From Nemertoderma westbladi (lineage: Eukaryota; Xenacoelomorpha; Nemertodermatida; Nemertodermatidae): a stretch of DNA of 64,000 nucleotides. Every line of letters starts with the position of its first letter. Position 1 is the stretch's first letter. A program made the translations under genes and the position numbers. The stretch lies in contig JAUCBJ010008272.1 in the NCBI GenBank assembly GCA_032718475.1, forward strand, positions 336-64,335, written 5' to 3'. Shown piece by piece: positions 60,741 through 64,000 of the stretch. The notes under the pieces were generated by a model. The model did no database searches, was not told the origin of the DNA, and saw only the letters and a program-made list of their open reading frames with translations.

Positions 60741-61685
60741 TGTTCGCGCTTTTAGACCTTTAACAGTTTAACCTGCTAATTTAAGTGTCTCCTTAAATCG
60801 ACTATTGCCCTTGCTAATTGACATCAGTTGAAACCAGTCTATGCGCGGCGTATGACCCACAGTGTGGGAGACTTGATTCGGTTCTAGAGAAAGTTATTGC
60901 AGTAGGCTACTTTGTATTATTCGATTGCTAATCACAACTAGAGTCGATAAGGTATCGCAAATAGCGCATTCTTTAGGAATGCTTTATTAACCTTCACACT
61001 ACTTCACACTAATTCACACTAATGCACACTGATTTGCCGACTGTCACTGATTTTGATCATACATAAGGAGGATTGCAACTGATATACGTAGGGATTATGA
61101 AATAGCATCTATTTCACACAAAAACCACTATAAATTGAGTCGCAATTGCTACTGGTACACCCTTCTGCTTACCTCAGTAATTAAGAAAGTTGAGGGGTTT
61201 ACGATTATTTATCAGTATTCTCCGAATATAACATCCATCAATATAAGCAGCAATTAACAACAATATAAAACAGTATTAAAGCAGTGCGGTGAAAAGAGTC
61301 AGTAAGCAGTGTAGGTTTGTGCAGTGTTATGATGTGAAATAAGTTCATAGATTTGCGTTCTTATGACTCTAGCCTCTGATGTTTAGGGCAAAGTCTGAAA
61401 CGTCAGAACTTCCGAATGAATCCTGAATGAAGTGGGATTCTAGGAAAAACTGCCGCATTACGCCATTCTCCGTAGGCCGCTATCAACAGGGCAGGGGAGA
61501 TTGCTCTGATTGGCTGAAATATGTCAACAAGGGAACATTTCTCACACAAAGAAACAGCTGGTAGATTTCGTCATTCCAACTCTCTGTCTTTCTTGACAGA
61601 CACGTAGTTGCACAATTCTAAGCCCTTTTTAGAGTATTTAGCGCATTGCGTAAAATGACTAGTTATGTCCGCAAAAGCTTTTACA
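60741..61685 (+). repeat. Dispersed 1-kb repeat, copy 3
   Basis: Collinear with 50061-51237 (start TGTTCGCGCTTTTAGACC, end TCCGCAAAAGCTTTTACAG) and with 21222-22163. All three copies have the same orientation in the window. No coding frame of note. Confidence 0.78.
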
Positions 61686-64000
61686 GTAAGTCATCGAATC
61701 TAATTTATTAAACAGTCATCTCATCATTAGCCGAGTTATACTTAATGGTCAGTCATTTGTTATTAACTTGAAAGATTACCGCCTGACAATACTGTACATG
61801 TTAGCTGAATCCAGATGATTTACCCAGACTATACTAACGTACAGTATTAGGGCGAATAGGCCCTTCTTGATGTTAAGGTACATTGTCGCGCATCACGTGA
61901 CATTAACTTAGTTAGTGTCAACTCGAAAGCAAAATGTAAGCACTAAGCAGATATCCCCTCTAATCGCTTTACCAACCTACTGTAGAGGTAGCCTGGGTAA
62001 CTGCAGTCTATTTAAGACCTCACAAAAACTCAGTCTGAGGTCTAGAAAATACTGTATGTGCCCGGTATCAATCAGGAAGAAATAATTTTAAACAATAATA
62101 CGAAATGCGCTGAGAGTTTTCATTTCAGACATTTCTAAAATGTTTTCATTTAAGCCCACTAGCGGTAGTCATAAGGAGTAGACAGACTCAGACACGTTGG
62201 GGCTATCTGATAACATACAGTATGTTCTCATACATTCCAATTGATTGTGAACCGAGACTGCTAATTTGAAGCCCAAAGTTTACCTTGTTAAATATGAATA
62301 TGAACTAGTTCGAAGTTATGCGGTATTAATATATAATTAAGTAAACTAATTACCAATTGAGGAAAAAGTCAATTAAGGTAAATGTTCGGGGTCTAACCTG
62401 GCAGAAACAATAAATGTTGATGTTAGTGAACGTTTTTGCCCTTACCGGGCTACTTCAGACTTTATTAAGATAAAAGTTAAAATATTGTAATAATAATTGC
62501 ATCCCGCCACCAATTCAAAAATCCCTCTCTATTATATTACGAGGGTTCTATGTGATAATGTCCTATTAAAATGTTATTAAGGGGGGGGGGGGGGGGGGGG
62601 GGTCACATAATTTTGGTCCAAAATATGTCAAAATATTTCTATGATCTATTATAATGCATGATTAAATGGTGTTTCCAAATCTGAAAACCGCTATTTAATA
62701 GCTCTTTTAGTTTTCTAGTTATAACAATTTCAATTTAGGGATTCCTATTGAAATTACTATTACTATGTTTAAGGAAAGGTCGATTATCTCCAAATATTTT
62801 TTTTATGAGATTGTCAACTTCAAAACCCCACTACTTCTACAATTTTTGAGCAATTAATTAGTCTGAAACTTTCTGTGGGTGTCTACATATCCACCCTGCA
62901 TAAAAGTATCAGACAACTTTTCGAAATTTTTTGTTAATAAATTTAATACTATTTATAACAAACCTAAAAACTAGCTTAAATTTGCAGCGCCACCTAGCGG
63001 TGCAGAATTATTATCACAAAATGTCGCCTGATACAGTAGTTATGTTGCCCCATCTTTGATCCATCATATAAAAAAAACTTTCATGTGATTATATTCAAAA
63101 CTGTAAAAGCCTTAGGGTTTTAAGCGCAACCAAGTTTTTTTATTCTTAACTAGTATTAACTAATATTAAATAGCGGAAAAAATAATTTCTGACCTATCGT
63201 GTAGAATAGCATCGTAGGCACCTATATTCCAAATTATAGCCAAAACCAAACAATTTTGAAACGCTGAGAGTGATAAATCAAAGAGTTGTCCAAAAATGGT
63301 GTACCCCCACAAAACACAGGTTAGTAAAATACACATAGTTTATTTAAAGCTACCATTAGATATGAGTAAAATGTATTTTATTAAATTGGGTTGTTGTGAC
63401 AAAAAGCGATAACGAAATCGTACTCTGGTTCATGTATACGTGTTTAGGGCAGGTACAGTATGATGTACAGTACACGAAGTGTTAAAAAAGGGGGTTTAAA
63501 ATTGAAAAGATGATTGTTATGTTGTGTAACGAAGTGTTAAATAATGGTTTAGAAATGACCAAGAAGTTACCATCCTGGGACTGGGTTATTGTACGACTTT
63601 GTTATTGCCTTTTGTCATAACACATTAACCCCAATATTATTCCATTTTGTGTAGGCCTAATTAGCCAATTTTAATTAAAAATATGATACTGTAATTAATT
63701 AAAATAAAATTGGCTAATTAAAAATTCTATAAGATGACATTTTTGTAGAATCCGCTGAGCTGTAGAATCCGTAGAATCGATGAGTCCAAAAAAAGTTGGT
63801 TTCAAGAAATTTGGACCACGATTTAATTCCGCCGTCATCCGCTAGGGGGAGGCTATAAATTTTCCTATCGAGGCTATTTGGCCTTTCATACAGTCAGACA
63901 GTAGTTGACCATGACAAAACAGCAATATTATCATTTAACACTGATTGACAGCCACAGTACAAGGGGGGTTATGGAATACCCTCCCCTTCATCCAAGGGCC
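61686..64000. other. AT-rich intergenic to window end
   Basis: A hammerhead-like core lies at 62431-62458 (minus). A poly-G run of 22 at 62581-62602 is followed by TCACATAA. An inverted repeat AATTAGCCAATTTT / AAAATTGGCTAATT lies at about 63659-63720. No gene was recognised. Confidence 0.6.

Overview
The window reads as nuclear DNA of an animal. Genes are split by GT-AG introns, and the three recognisable host genes are typical metazoan genes: a two-pore-domain K+ channel, a UBE2D-class ubiquitin-conjugating enzyme and a TMEM55/PIP4P-type lysosomal membrane protein. The transposable elements (BEL/Pao, Penelope-like, non-LTR, foldback and hAT-like elements, a tRNA-derived SINE) fit a marine invertebrate. 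The sequence is AT-rich, contains several long poly-G/poly-C runs, and is dominated by tandem repeats. I cannot name the species. The first bases resemble a commercial amplification primer next to an inverted repeat, which suggests a contig end from a whole-genome-amplified library of a very small animal.

Layout. 1-2050: contig-end inverted repeat and two decayed non-LTR retrotransposon pieces. 2493-12055 (minus): a complete three-exon K2P channel gene (377 aa), whose introns are filled with four different minisatellites. 13.4-19.4 kb: a 5 kb array of 32/34/36-bp units upstream of it. 21.2-24.5 kb: a dispersed 1-kb repeat and a decayed reverse-transcriptase fragment. 25868-29988 (minus): a complete three-coding-exon UBE2D gene (147 aa), with a LINE remnant, a perfect 44-bp hairpin and a foldback element in its introns. 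30.2-32.6 kb: a foldback-type element containing an hAT-like MITE with an 8-bp target duplication. 34.2-48.0 kb (minus): a BEL/Pao-type gag-pol with a broken integrase region, followed on the same strand by two large intact ORFs of unknown function, the second with Gag-type CCHC zinc knuckles. 50-52.8 kb: a second copy of the 1-kb repeat and a 1.5-kb foldback element carrying inverted arrays. 53.4-53.8 kb: a Penelope-like GIY-YIG fragment. 53972-54724 (minus): an intronless PIP4P/TMEM55 gene. 55.0-56.8 kb: an almost pure ACTAT tract. 57.7-60.3 kb: a 62-bp minisatellite. 60.7-64 kb: the third 1-kb repeat copy and otherwise featureless AT-rich DNA.

The most striking observation concerns K2P intron 2. 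The 24-bp minisatellite that fills about 2.8 kb of it is a tandem amplification of the exon 2/intron 2 junction itself. About 115 copies of a consensus 5' splice site therefore lie head to tail. The first 18 or so keep the reading frame, so use of a downstream donor would add multiples of eight hydrophobic residues inside transmembrane segment 4. The second is the pair of uncharacterised 660- and 720-codon ORFs downstream of the BEL/Pao pol, with an LTR-like and PBS-like stretch between them and pol.

The host genes do not form a pathway; they are unrelated neighbours. Exon joins were worked out by eye from splice consensus and reading frame and have not been tested against transcripts.
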